Below are positions 33,031-44,089 of a DNA stretch of 64,000 bases, one piece after another. Position 1 is the first letter of the stretch, and each line of letters starts with the position of its first letter. Position numbers and translations under genes: made by a program. Source of the DNA: Spinacia oleracea (taxonomy: Eukaryota; Streptophyta; Magnoliopsida; Caryophyllales; Amaranthaceae). The notes beneath the pieces are model-generated. The model searched no databases. It was not told the DNA's origin and saw nothing but the letters and a program-made list of their open reading frames with translations. The stretch is taken from assembly GCF_020520425.1 (NCBI RefSeq), contig NC_079490.1, positions 3,782,001 to 3,846,000 of the forward strand. The letters are read 5' to 3'.

Positions 33031-33361
33031 AAAAATATCCTACATAGACCAACTTTAATTTTATTTTTTATAAGGTACATACACCAACTTAAAATACCCC
33101 ACACTTTTTAATCACAATTTTAACATTTCATTTTATTATTTTTCAATATGAAAATGCTATTGTGATTTATTTTTTTTCCTTTTTTGCAAAAATAAACAAA
33201 TGAACTTTCTTCAAACTCCAAATCGGGCATAGTCGCATTTGCTCTGCATCTCCTTCCTCCGCCCGAAACCATCCAACAAAAGCAGCATTTTGAAGTTTTA
33301 TCACCACCTCTAGTCGGCGGCGCCTCTGTCAACCACCACTCCTCTGCGGCTGCTTTTCTCA

Positions 33362-36300
33362 GTATGTACTTTCTTCGCTTATCTATTTTGCATCGATTTT
33401 TTTTTTTTTGGATTTTCTGTTGATTTTTGTGTGTTTTATATCGATTCAAAAAGTGTTTAATATGCAATTTTTTGATACAATGGATTCAAATTGTTAAGTA
33501 TGTTCTATTGGTTTATGTTAGCTTTCTTTTGGTGTTGTTTAATGTCTATGCCCACTTCATAATTCTACTTGAAATTCGTATTAGGGTTTGAGCCGTTTTT
33601 TCCTGTTATTTTGTTTCTTGAGATCAGTATTTTGTTGAAATGGTAGTGAAATTCTATGCGTAATGTTTTGATAACTTGGTAATGCTAAAATGGTAGTGTG
33701 GATTGATTATTTGGGAAGTTGCCATTGGATAAGTTATGGCAATTTTGGACTTGCTTTGGAATTTGAGCTTTGGTTTGTGTTACTTTGGATTGGTTTTCTG
33801 TATCGGGTAGTTTGGTGGGGATGTCATAAGGAGTGTGTTTGAGTGATGGATTTGATCACTGTATTTTGGAATTGCCTAGATCAATGATGCATTCTAGTTA
33901 AAGAAACACAAGCCAATTGTGAAGCAATCTGAGTTTCGTTTACTTGTAAGAAAATGAAATCTCAAGGCAAATCTTTTGTTGCATTTTTGTTTGGCTATTT
34001 CAATAATTCGACAGCTGCTCCATAGATAAAGATAACTGTATCATAGAATTTGTGAAACTTTGTTAGGATAATATGTGCGATGGCAGTTTGATTATTTTGG
34101 TGGAAAATGTTCTGTGGACCCTAACAATTATCAACCCCGTCAGGGATATAAAGAAAGAGAGTGCTGTAGAGTCCAGAGGGCAAGTTGCCTAATTTTCTGG
34201 TTGATGATTGATGATTCATTGTTATCTGTCACCTGCGTGTCCTGTTTACATGAGTACTTCTGTCTTCTACAGTTGCTACGGTGTAATTGTGTAAAAAAAC
34301 TTAGCACTCTTTTGATTGCGCTTGGTAGTTGATACATGTGAGACCGAGGGTTTAATTCTTCTTAAGTTTAAATTCAGTGAGGTATGGCAATTGAGGACTT
34401 GTTGTAAAATTTGAGCTTTGGTTTGTGTTTCGACGGGTTCGTTGCATTGTATAGTTTGGCGGGGATGTCATGAGGAGTGTCAGAGTGTGTTTAGGTGAAG
34501 GATTTGATCACTGTATTTTGGAATTGCCTAGGATGAATAATGCATTTTAGTTAATGAAATACAAGCCAATGGTGAAGCAATCCGAGTTTCGTTTACTTGT
34601 AAGAAAATGAAATGTCAAGGTCACATTTTTGTTGCAGTTTTGTTGGGTTATTTGTCCAATTTGACAGCTGCTCTATAGATAAAGATAACTGTATCATAAA
34701 ATTTGTGAAACTTTGTATGTGCGACGGCAGTTTGATTATTATGGTGGAAAATGTTCTGTTGACCCTAGCAATCACCAACCCGGTCAGGGATAAAGAAAGA
34801 AAGTGACTTGAACTTTACCAACTGTAGAGTCCAGAGGGCAAGTTGCCTAATTTTCTGGTTGGTGATTGATGATTCATTGTTATCAGTCACCTGTGTGTCC
34901 TGTTTACATGAGTACTTCTGTCTTCTATAGTTGCTACGGTGTAATTGTGTAAAAGAACTTAGCACTCTTTTGATTGCGCTTGGTAGTTGATACATGTGAG
35001 ACCGAGTGTTTAATTCTTCTTAGGTTTAAATTCAGTGAGGTATGGCAATTGAGGACTTGTAAAATTTGAGCTTTGGTTTGTGTTTCGACGGGTTCGTTGT
35101 ATCATATAGTTTGTCGGGGATGTCATAAGAAGTGTCAGAGTGTGTTTGGGTGAAGGATTTGATCACTGTATTTTGGAATTTCCTAGAATGAATGATGCAT
35201 TTTAGTTAAAGAAGCACAAGCAATGGCGAATCCATCCGAGTTTCGTTTACTTGTAAGAAAATGAAATCTCAAGGCCACATTTTTGCTGCAGTTTTGTTGG
35301 GCTATTTCTCCAATTTGACAGCTGCACCATAGATATTGATGACTGTATCATAGAATTTGTGAAACTTTGTTGGGATAATATGTGCGATGGCAGTTTGATT
35401 ATTTTGGTGGAAAATGTTCTGTTGACCCTAACAATTATCAACCCCGTCAGTGATATAAAGAAAGAGAGCCACTTGTACTTAACCAATAGTAGAGTCCAGA
35501 GGGTAAGTTGCCTAATTTTCTGGTTGATGAATGATGATTCATTGTCATCATTCACCCGCGTGTCCTGTTTATGAGTACTTCTGTCTTCTATAGTTGCTAT
35601 GGTGTAATTATGTAAAAGAACTTAGCACTGTTTTGATTGCGCTTGGTAGTTGATACATGTGAGACTGAGTGTTTAATTCTTCTTAGGTTTGAAAATTTAG
35701 TGAGGTATGGAAATTGAGGACTTGCTGTGGAATTTGAGCTTTGGTTTGTGTTGATGGGTTCGTCGTATAGTATAGTTTTGCAGGGATGTCATAAGGGATG
35801 TGTTTGGGTGACAGATTTGATCACTGTGTTTTAAAATTGCCTAGGATGAATGATGCATTTTAGTTAAAGAAACACAAGCTAATGGTGAAGCCATAAGAGT
35901 TTCGTTTATTTGTAAGAAACTGAAATCTTAAGGCCATATTTTTTTGCAGTTTTGTTGGGCTATTTCTCCAATTTGGCAGCTGCTCCATAGATAAAAATAA
36001 CTGTATCATAGAATTTGTGAAACTTTGTCGGGATAATATGTGCGACGGCAGTTTGATTATTTTGGTGGAAAATGTTCGGTTGACCCTAACAATTACCAAC
36101 GTTGTCAGGAATATGAAGAAAGCGAGTGACTTGAACTTAACCAACTGTAGAGTCCAGAGGGCAAGTTGCCTAATTCTCTGGTTGATAATTGATGATTCCT
36201 TGTTATCAATCACCTGTGTGTCCTGTTTATATGAGTACTTCTGTGTTCTATAGTTGCTATGGTGTAATTGTGTAAAAGAATTTAGCACTGTTTCGATTGC

Positions 36301-37944
36301 GCTTGGTAGTTGATACATGTGAGGGTGACTGAGTATTTAATTCTTCTTAGGTTTGAAAATTCAGTGAGGTATGGCAATTGAGGACTTGCTGTGGAATTTG
36401 AGCTTTGGTTTGTGTTTCGACGGGTTCGTTGTATGATTGTATCGTATAGTTTGGCGGGGATGTCATAAGGAGTGTCAGAGTGTGTTCGGGTGAAGGATTT
36501 GATCACTGTATTTTGGAATTGCCTAGATAAATGATGCATTTTAGTTAAAGAAACACAAGCCAATTGTGAAGCAATCTGAGTTTCATTTACTTGTAAGAAA
36601 ATGAAATCCTCAAGGCCATATTTTTGTTGCAATTTTGTTGGGCTATTTCTCCAGTTTGATAGCTGCTCCTTAGATAAAGATAACCTTATCGTAGAGTTTG
36701 TGAAACTTTGTAGGGATAATATGTGCGACGGAAGTTTGATTTTTTTGGTGGAAAATGTTCTGTTGACCCTAACAATTATCAACCCCGTCAGAGATATAAA
36801 GAAAGAGAGCGACTTGAACTTAACCAACTGTAGAGTCCAGAGGGCAAGTTGCGGAATTTTCTGGTTGATGATTGATGATTCATTGTTACCAATCACCTGC
36901 TTGTCCTGTTTACATGAGTACTTCTGTCTTCTATAGTTGCTACTGTGTAATTGTGTAAAAGAGCTTAGCACTGTTTTGATTGCGCTTGGTAGTTGATACA
37001 TGTGAGACTGAGTGTTCAATTCTTCTTAGGTTTGAAAATCCAGTGAGGTATGGCAATTGAGGACTTGATGTGGAATTTGAGCTTTGGTTTGTGTTTCGAT
37101 GGGTTTGTTGTATCGTATAGTTTGGCGGGGATGTCATAAATAGTGTCAGAGTATGTTTGGGTGAAGGGTTTGATCACTGTAATTTGGAATTGCCTAGGAT
37201 GAATGATGCATTTTAGTTAAAGAAACACAAGCTAATGGTGAAGCAATCTGAGTTTCGTTTACTTGTAAGAAAATGAAATCTCAAGGCACATCTTTTGTTG
37301 CATTTTTGTTTGGCTATTTCTCCAGTTTGACAGCTGCTCCATAGATAAAATAACCGTATCGTAGAATTTGTGAAACTTTGTCGGGATAATATGTGCAATT
37401 GCAGTTTGTTTATTTTGGTGGTGTTGACCCTAACAATTACCTTACCAACCCCGTCAGGGATATAAATAAAGAGAGCGACTTGAACTGAACCAACTTAGAG
37501 TCTAGAAGGCAAGTTGCCTAAATTTCTGGTTGATGATTGATGATTCATTGTTATCAGTCACCTGTGTGTCCTGTTTACATGAGTAATCTAGTTGCTATGG
37601 TGTAAAAGAACTTAGCACTATTTTGATTGCGCTTGGTAGTTGATACATGTGAAACTGTGTGTTAAATTCAGGGTAGTTGATATAGCCGGATTGCGCTTGG
37701 TAGTTGATTGCGCTTAGGTTCGAAAATTCAGGGAGGTATCTGATACGTAGTATTTGTTGAGTTATGGTTGTCTGGTTGTTACACGCGATTCAAATGTAGG
37801 TTTTAGAATCTTGATGTTATCCATTTCACATATTTGTTGCAATCCGGCTATATTATGTGAGTTGGAACTTGGAACCAGTTATACTATATTCCTTCGCGTG
37901 ATTTTAATGAAACATTCCACATACTTGGTTATCCTTGTGTGCAG
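33362..37944 (+). other. Inferred 5'-UTR intron of the L16 gene (4.6 kb)
   Basis: A likely leader exon (about 33210-33361, C-rich, ending TTTTCTCA) is followed by GTATGT. The acceptor CCTTGTGTGCAG at 37944 lies 19 bases before the ATG. This is inferred from splice consensus and from the absence of coding sequence between; transcript data would be needed. Almost the whole intron is the tandem array at 33730-37745. Confidence 0.5.
33730..37745 (+). repeat. Six-copy ~660-bp tandem array upstream of the L16 coding exon
   Basis: The phrase TTTGATCACTGTATTTTGGA or a close variant recurs at 33851, 34503, 35158, 35816, 36498 and 37169, giving periods of 652, 655, 658, 682 and 671. Every unit carries TTTGAGCTTTGGTTTGTGT, TTAGTTAAAGAAACACAAGC, GATAATATGTGCGA.GGCAG, GTAGAGTCCAGAGGGCAAGT and TTGCGCTTGGTAGTTGATAC. 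The last unit is more eroded. Minus-strand open frames of 100-245 codons recur because the units share a stop-poor frame; no domain is recognisable. Confidence 0.92.
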
Positions 37945-37963
37945 AGAGAGCTAGAAGTTACTG

Positions 37964-38647
37964 ATGGCTACTAGAGTGATCTCTCAAATCAGAAAACTTC
38001 CCCTTGTGAATGCACTGAGGCAGGCTAGCCAGCCATCTGCTACTCCTGGCTCATACAGCTCAAGATGGACCATGCCATCTACTTCTGTGGGTCCCACTTT
38101 GAAGAAAACCAGTGGTCTTACTCCTGCAATGGGGTCTCTATTTAGAAATTCGGGCTTAGGATCAGTTACTGCACATCCACGCTCTGGTTTTTCCGCGAGT
38201 ATTCCAAGTATGTCAGTATCTGTACGCTACAATTCAACATCAGGGATATACGCAAATGTTAGGAAGAGGTTTACTAAAGAACGCAGAAACAGAGGAGAAA
38301 TAAAGGGGGTTTCGGATAACGTTCTTTCTTTTGGTAAATATGCACTTCAGGCACTCGAACCAGCTTGGATCACATCTAAACAAATCACAGCAGGACAGCT
38401 GGCAATCAAGAGGAACATGCGCGGTGGGAAGCTTTTCATGCGTATATTTCCACACAAACCGATTTCTCTAAGGCCCGCTGAAACCCGTATGGGTCGAGGG
38501 AAAGGAAACATAGCATTTTGGGTTGCTGGTGTTAAAACTGGTAGAATGATTTATGAAATAAACGGAGTTCCGGAAAGTGTAGCGCGTAAAGCAATCACAG
38601 TTGCAGCATCGAAATTTCCTCTGAGAACCAGGTTTGTCAAATGTTAG
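37964..38647 (+). CDS. Nuclear ribosomal protein L16 (bL16), plastid-type core with mitochondrial-like presequence
   Basis: An uninterrupted 227-codon frame. Residues about 98-225 are a complete bacterial-type L16, the large-subunit protein next to the peptidyl-transferase centre and A-site tRNA. The core contains [60 protein letters not shown] and [11 protein letters not shown]. The block [13 protein letters not shown] is, as far as I recall, typical of plastid and cyanobacterial L16; plant mitochondrial L16 has a quite different sequence there. Residues 1-97 are an extension beginning [20 protein letters not shown], rich in Arg and Ser with almost no acidic residues and ending near VRYNSTSG. 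That resembles a mitochondrial presequence more than a plastid one, but dual or plastid targeting cannot be excluded. L16 is usually organelle-encoded in plants, so a nuclear copy is notable. It is divergent, intronless in the core and has its own leader, so it is not a recent plastid DNA insert. Confidence 0.88.
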   Translation: MATRVISQIRKLPLVNALRQASQPSATPGSYSSRWTMPSTSVGPTLKKTSGLTPAMGSLFRNSGLGSVTAHPRSGFSASIPSMSVSVRYNSTSGIYANVRKRFTKERRNRGEIKGVSDNVLSFGKYALQALEPAWITSKQITAGQLAIKRNMRGGKLFMRIFPHKPISLRPAETRMGRGKGNIAFWVAGVKTGRMIYEINGVPESVARKAITVAASKFPLRTRFVKC

Positions 38648-39640
38648 GGTTAAAACAGGAGATGGATTCTCTTCCCCATTGTTTGGACAGATCTTGTCTC
38701 GTTTTTTTCGAATATTTGTACCTTTTCTACCAAGGAAACTTGCTGAAACATACTCAGAATTTTGATAGGTTGGATTACAAACTCTTTATCTTTTGGTTTC
38801 ATATGAGCAGTTCAGGTAGATAGTTCAGCTTTTATATTACAGATGATATCAGACTTCACCTAGCTGGTAGTTGAAGTGATGTTTTGACTGTTATTCAACT
38901 GTATTTGGTTCGGCATAAAACATTTTCAAGAAAATAATGATACTCCGTAACATTTATCTTTTATCATCATCACTTTTATTTGGGTGATTCCAAATCAATA
39001 ATGATTATTGATGAATAGTATAAATTACATGGCATCTGCCAGAGTTTTCTAGGTTCTTGATTCTCATTTATGGATGAGAATTTTTTTAGGGTTTTTAGGG
39101 TTTCAATAATTGGGAAGGAGATTTGGATTCATACAGGTTTAGGGTTTATCATCAACTCGTCAATCAGAACAATTCGTGCGCATATTGCGAAGGGCTCTAC
39201 TTGGAAAGATGCGAAAACATCGAAAATCACTGCTCGCGTTAAGCTAGAAGCGGTGAAGTACGAGATGTGCTTTAGAATGCAGAATAGTAATTGGTTTGAT
39301 TGTAACAGTTATGTATTTTCTTTGAATCTGTGGTATGCAGATCTATTTTATTATTGTAGATGCCGTATGGCTGATTATTAATGAAATTGTTCTTCCCCGT
39401 CAAAATAAAATAAAATTACATGGCATAATTGTAAATAAATAGACTTTCAAGATATATATTTAACTTTAATTTTTATTTCTTTAAGCTCACATTATTATTA
39501 TTTAAATTCAAATTTTATTGACTTAACCTTAAATTTTTATTCATTTAATTCACTTTTTTCGCTTCCTTTTTTTCCCACCTTTTTTAGTTTTTCTACGATT
39601 TTATTACGAAAATGTCATGTTATTTGTACTATTCACAAAT
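38648..39640. other. L16 3' flank, no convincing gene
   Basis: 3' UTR and AT-rich spacer. A 103-codon frame at 39070-39381 (start MDENFFRVFRVS, middle KTSKITARVKLEAVKYE) has no recognised domain, no nearby conserved context and an ordinary length for chance; it may be part of an unrecognised repeat. Confidence 0.3.
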
Positions 39641-40512
39641 TGTCAAATCACAGTTGTTTCCCTTTTATTTGGTCTTTCTACCCGTTGTTTTTTTCCCGGT
39701 CTAATTGATGGTTTGAAGATTTATTACTACAACATAGTGGATTCTGTTTTAAACTAGTAGAAATGCTTGACCTTGAGTTTAAACATCAAAGCTTTCACCA
39801 CTACACTATTAGATGTTTGATGTTACCATTGCAAAAGAAAAATATATAAGTAAATGTAAATGTCATTAATGTACTAACCTGGGGCATCACCCGGGCCCAA
39901 AAACTAGTTCTACTTTACGAAGCGACTCATATTTTTCATATTGTTGTTTGATAGTTGATCGAAATACAACATCGATATAATTTGTTGATAGTTGATTGGG
40001 TGTATAAGTGTATTAATGTATATCAGTATATTCTTTGTCGGATTTTGAAATGTAAAATGTGACTTGAAGAGTGGTAGAACTCTAATAGTGATTGCCGTAA
40101 GGATTTGTTCTTTTCGCCTTGCAAAATAAGTTTAGATAAGTTTAAGATATAAAGCTCAAATTAGTGAATTTCGAACGAAAAAGACAAGGTATTAGTCAAT
40201 AGTGAAGCTTACAACATTATCCCATGAAAAAAATACTTCTATTTAATTACAAACTTATATGAAGGAGAGGGAGAACTTTGAAAAGGATTACACTTCTACT
40301 AATATGGAGTATTGCAAGGGTTTAAAAGAAAATGTTGTACATGGTTTGAAGAGAACACACATCTTAATTAGTGTAACTTGTAAAAGTGTTTCTTCAAAAT
40401 CGTTATCAAAGATTGCAAGGGGAGTTGGCAAGTCCGGAATCAGAGTAGTGAGAATGTAACTTGCAAGTTGCAAGTAGGTAGGTAAGTCCGGGGCAAGAGA
40501 ATAAGTAGATCA

Positions 40513-41183
40513 AGTAGTGTTGGAAGTATCCTTCCATAAGCTAGTCTTGCTTCAAAAGAATAAAATTTTGCTTGTCCCATATTGACAAAAAACAAGAGTT
40601 TTACCCACTTTATATATCCACACTCCACTAATAGGTTTGTTAGAAGACTTGAGAGGAGGTTCTAGGCGACCGCACGCGCGCGCGCGAGCCGGGCGAGTGG
40701 CACGACGCGTTCGCGGGTGTGGGTGGGGGCCCTTTTTGCCGCCGCTCTGTCTCGCATAACGGCTAGTTTGTCATATTTTGGTAACCGAATATTTTCTATA
40801 ACGGTTAGAGATTTTATTCTGGAAATTGAGTCATTGATTGATTCTAATTGATTACCGAATTTATTTCCTTCCGAAATAATTCCTTCAGGCTTTTCGTTAT
40901 TTATTGTGGCTTTCTTCTTCACGAAAAATAATTGCTCTCCGAATTTTTTCCTCTCAAACACAAATTCTCTGGTTTGTTTTTGGGCAACGTTCAATCTCGT
41001 TTTCAATCTATCTTTTTGTACTACACCAACGAGATAGATGTCGTGTAACCCTGGAGGTTGATTGTCAAGAGGCCGTGTGTACGTAACGGGACAAATTCAA
41101 CTTTAGGGCAGTGTTCATACACGTCATGACTTGGTTAAAGATAAGTTTATTCGTTCATTACTAGTCATTGTTCCTACAAGTAG
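40513..41183. mobile_element. Solo LTR (copia-like), 661 bp, with 5-bp target duplication
   Basis: The LTR spans 40518-41178, beginning TGTTGGAA and ending TTCCTACA, flanked by AGTAG on both sides (40513-40517, 41179-41183). Copy B of the host segment reads CAAGTAGCGTATTCAC without it, showing the empty site. The interior has a GC-rich stretch with CGCACGCGCGCGCGCGAGCC near 40670, and GACAAAAAACAAGAGTTTTA followed by CCCACTTTATATA, features often seen in copia LTRs. Internal open frames are incidental. Confidence 0.88.
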
Positions 41184-41627
41184 CGTATTCACTTATCAAG
41201 AACGTCCAAACCATTACTTTTATTGAAATCATCTCTCCACACTTTAAAATTACCCAATTTGTTTAAGAATCATAATTCACAAGTCTTATTGTCCGACATG
41301 ACATCTAATAAGTGAGTATTGTAACTTCAAGTTCGAGAGCATTTATTCACGTATTCATATTTTTAGAACAAAGTGTGTTAATATTTTCTTTTAAAACAAA
41401 AGTTAAAATAAATATGAAAATCACATAAATAATTCCTCACTTTTTATACAAACCAAAATTTGTACTTCGTATGTTATATCTTATTTTCTAAAGTACAAGA
41501 AAAACATTGATGCAAGTTGGCGTAATTTCACAAGAAAAGTGGGTGTTATAATCTTTTACATGTAAATAAAACATTCACACTTTTAACCGAGCTTCGGAGG
41601 CATATTCTAATTTACTGGAACTATACT

Positions 41628-41648
41628 CCCCCCCCCCCCCCCCCCCCC
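41628..41648. repeat. (C)21 homopolymer tract
   Basis: Twenty-one consecutive C residues within copy A of the duplicated segment. A shorter run (42383-42393) lies in the partial re-duplication downstream. Copy B has TTTTTCCCTCC at the same place, so the run expanded in this copy. Confidence 0.9.
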
Positions 41649-42356
41649 TTCTCTACATCGCTGCTCTCCCTAACTATTAAGAGAACCCGAATAACAATTT
41701 AAATTCAGCATCAGAGAGTTTTTTCTTAAAGAATGGAGCTCGATGTCGTATGTTAACATTTTCCCGATGCTATGTCCCAACGTATTCAATATGAGTCAAC
41801 TTTCATAAACTTGTGTGCCACTGTCTCACTGTTGCATGTATCTTGTTGCAGGTAAAGTATCATTACATTGTAGACGCCTAGGACCATGCCTTGCTTGTTT
41901 GTTGCATTGTTCCAAACCCAAGGAAAAGTGCGATTCATGTGCTATAGTTGTTTTCCTAGATAGGCATTGAGCGCGGAGCCGTTGACACTGAAAACGCTCC
42001 CTATTGACACGGGAAAGCGCCCACTCTTTGTGTTGACCCTAGGAGCATGGATATAGTGTGTGTTGAGCCTCATTCCTATATACCGAAGTGTTACCATGAC
42101 CCCGGGACCTCGGTAGGGAATCGGAAACACAACGCTAGATTATTGAACCAATCACCGTGACCATCGGGTGGGAATGGATTGTAGTAGTGTACAATGCTTC
42201 CTAGACTTACTTGTAATCCACCAAATGACCATGCTTGAGTAGACTAGAGAGACCTTGACTTGCCATAGCTATACTAAGTGGAATCCCTCTTCCCTAGTCA
42301 TACCCCTTTATATTGATTACACCCCTCGTTTGTGCAATTAGTGACAAGTTGTGAAA

Positions 42357-42595
42357 ACAACTCAACATTGATTCAACTATACTCCCCCCCCCCTTCTCTA
42401 CATCGCTGCTCTCCCTAACTATTAAGAGAACCCGAATAACAATTTAAATTCAGCATCGGAGAGTTTTTTTCTTAAAGAATGGAGCTCGATGTCGTATGTT
42501 AACATTTTCCCGATGCTATGTCCCAATGTATTCAATATGATGTCGTATGTTAACATTTTCCCGATGCTATGTCCCAACAATCAATGTTGAGTTGT
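42357..42595. repeat. Re-copied filler fragment between inverted arms
   Basis: 42374-42578 repeats sequence found about 750 bases upstream (41617-41785), including the C tract, TCTCTACATCGCTGCTCTCC and GGAGCTCGATGTCGTATGTT. Its last phrase GATGTCGTATGTTAACATTT is present twice. It is flanked by perfect 17-base inverted arms, ACAACTCAACATTGATT at 42357-42373 and its complement at 42579-42595. Confidence 0.75.
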
Positions 42596-43115
42596 TGTGA
42601 CCAAGTAAAGTTTCTAGTGAGTGCATATCTATTGCCAGTATAGAAAACGCTTGATCCCCGAGAGTTCAATCCCTTACTTACCCCCATGCTACTATACTTA
42701 GTGTAGTGTCATAGGATCGAGTCAAGTGGAGAAAAATATTATAACTCTGGTGAGCTCCCATGATTAACGACTAGTGGGAGGGCATCAAGTATGATGATAA
42801 ATCATCGCATGGGGGCACCAAAGATGGTGCCATCAATTACCGAACCAGTAGCTCAAGATGAGCTATGTAAAGGGAACATATGAGGGGGAACCGTGACCAC
42901 GGTCGTGAATGCGGTGCCCTCCATTGACAAAATTTTATGCTTTATGGCTTGCATGATCACTAGACTTTTCCCTTTTAGGAGTCACCACTAAAGAGTCGAT
43001 GCTATGGTCACCACCACCTGCAAAACAATTCAAAACATGTGCTTTCTCCGAAGAATCACTAGAGGTGGTGTGAGGCAAATCATTATTGATACAAAATCAG
43101 ACACAACTATACTTT

Positions 43116-43171
43116 AACTTGACTCCTCTGTGTTTTGTCAAAAAAAAAAAAAAAAAACTTGACTCCTCTGT
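43116..43171 (+). mobile_element. Ultra-short poly-A insertion with 16-bp target duplication
   Basis: AACTTGACTCCTCTGT occurs at 43116-43131 and again at 43156-43171. Between them is GTTTTGTC followed by about 16 A (43132-43155). Long target duplications with a poly-A tail are the mark of LINE-machinery retroposition; only about 8 non-A bases were inserted. Part of the A run may belong to the target. Confidence 0.6.
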
Positions 43172-43489
43172 CATGGAACCCTTAACAACGCGGGTTAAGT
43201 TGAATATATCATTGTTATCCCCCACATTTAAGGTCAGTTTCTCATTCTTAACATCTATGACTTCCCCTGCAATATGAAGGAAAGGTCTACCCAAAATAAT
43301 GGGAATATGTACGTCCTCCTCCATGTCTAACACAACAAAATCCACAAGAATAATAAATTTACCTACTCTAACAGGCACATCTTCCAAAACACCTAGGGGG
43401 TATTTCACATATCGGTTGGCCATTTGCAGAATTATGTTGGTAACTTTGAAGTCACCCATGTTCAATTTAGTACAAACAGATAAGGGCAT
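43172..43489 (-). pseudogene. Gypsy retropepsin-like domain remnant
   Basis: The minus-strand frame contains MPLSVCTKLNMGDFKVTNII, then QMANRYVKYPLGVLEDVPVR and ILGRPFLHIAGEVIDVKN. This is the LADRS..YP.G..EDV.V....ILGRPFL pattern of Athila-type aspartic proteases. The frame then runs into a short poly-A insertion at 43132-43155. Confidence 0.7.
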
Positions 43490-44089
43490 GACACTAACAC
43501 TAGAACCTAAATCACATAAAGGTTGCCAATATTACATGGAATAGAGAAACTCCCAGGGTCTTTCAACTTGGGTGGAGACTTATTTTGTAGTAAGGCACTT
43601 CACTCTTCGGTAAATGAAACAGTCTCCACCTCACTAAATTCTCTTTTCTTGGTGAAAATGTCTTTCATGTATTTAGCATATGCAGGTACTTGAGTAATTA
43701 ATTCAGTAAAAGGAACCTTTACCTGTGAAATTCTTGACCACTTCTAAGAACTTACCAAACTGTTTGTCTAGTTTGTTCTTAAGCTAACGGTGAGGAAAAG
43801 GAAGTTTGATAAGTGGGACTTGTATCTCAACTTTCTTCTCTGCCTCGGTGCTAGCCTCATTCTCCTCTACTTCCTTTTCAGAGACTACCTTCTCAACTTC
43901 TTTTTCAACCTTACCACTAGCAGATGCTCCAACTCCACCCTCAATAGACATAGGTGGCCCATCGTACTCATAACCACTTTGAAGGGTGATTGCGTTAGCA
44001 GTCTCCCTATTTTCAGGTTGTGAAGGGATTTGACCTGGAGTTCTCCTCGCAAGACTAGTGGCCATCTGGGTCATATATAAATGATCTTA

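Larger units (their letters stand above)
39640..41890 (+). repeat. Duplicated segment, copy A (interrupted by a solo LTR)
   Basis: Collinear with 51975-53316 and about 54636-54660 (copy B). Shared blocks in order: CCCTTTTATTTGGTCTTTCT, TTTCCCGGTCTAATTGATG, TAGTTGATCGAAAT.CAA, ATAAGTTTAGATAAGTTTAA, CTTATATGAAGGAGAGGGAG, GGCAAGTCCGGAATCAGAG, TTAAAATTACCCAATTTGTT, ACTTTT/AATGGAGCTCGATG and GCAGGTAAAGTATCATT. Copy A additionally carries the solo LTR at 40518-41178 and an extra stretch at about 39757-39917 bounded by ACTAGT motifs. Confidence 0.85.

Noticed and set aside
34075-36936. Several plus-strand 70-110 codon frames (FYSLITRIS-like short frames)
   Set aside because: They recur at the same offset in each ~660-bp repeat unit and drift with indels, so they are by-products of the array.
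37964-38647. L16 frame as a recent plastid DNA insertion (NUPT)
   Set aside because: The plastid gene would be near-identical and carry the rpl16 intron; here the core is diverged, intronless and preceded by a dedicated leader peptide.
39070-39381. 103-codon frame as a small gene
   Set aside because: No recognisable domain, no splice or promoter support, and length within chance for this region; left as spacer.
40662-41006. 114-codon minus-strand frame
   Set aside because: Lies wholly inside the 661-bp solo LTR and shows no protein family.
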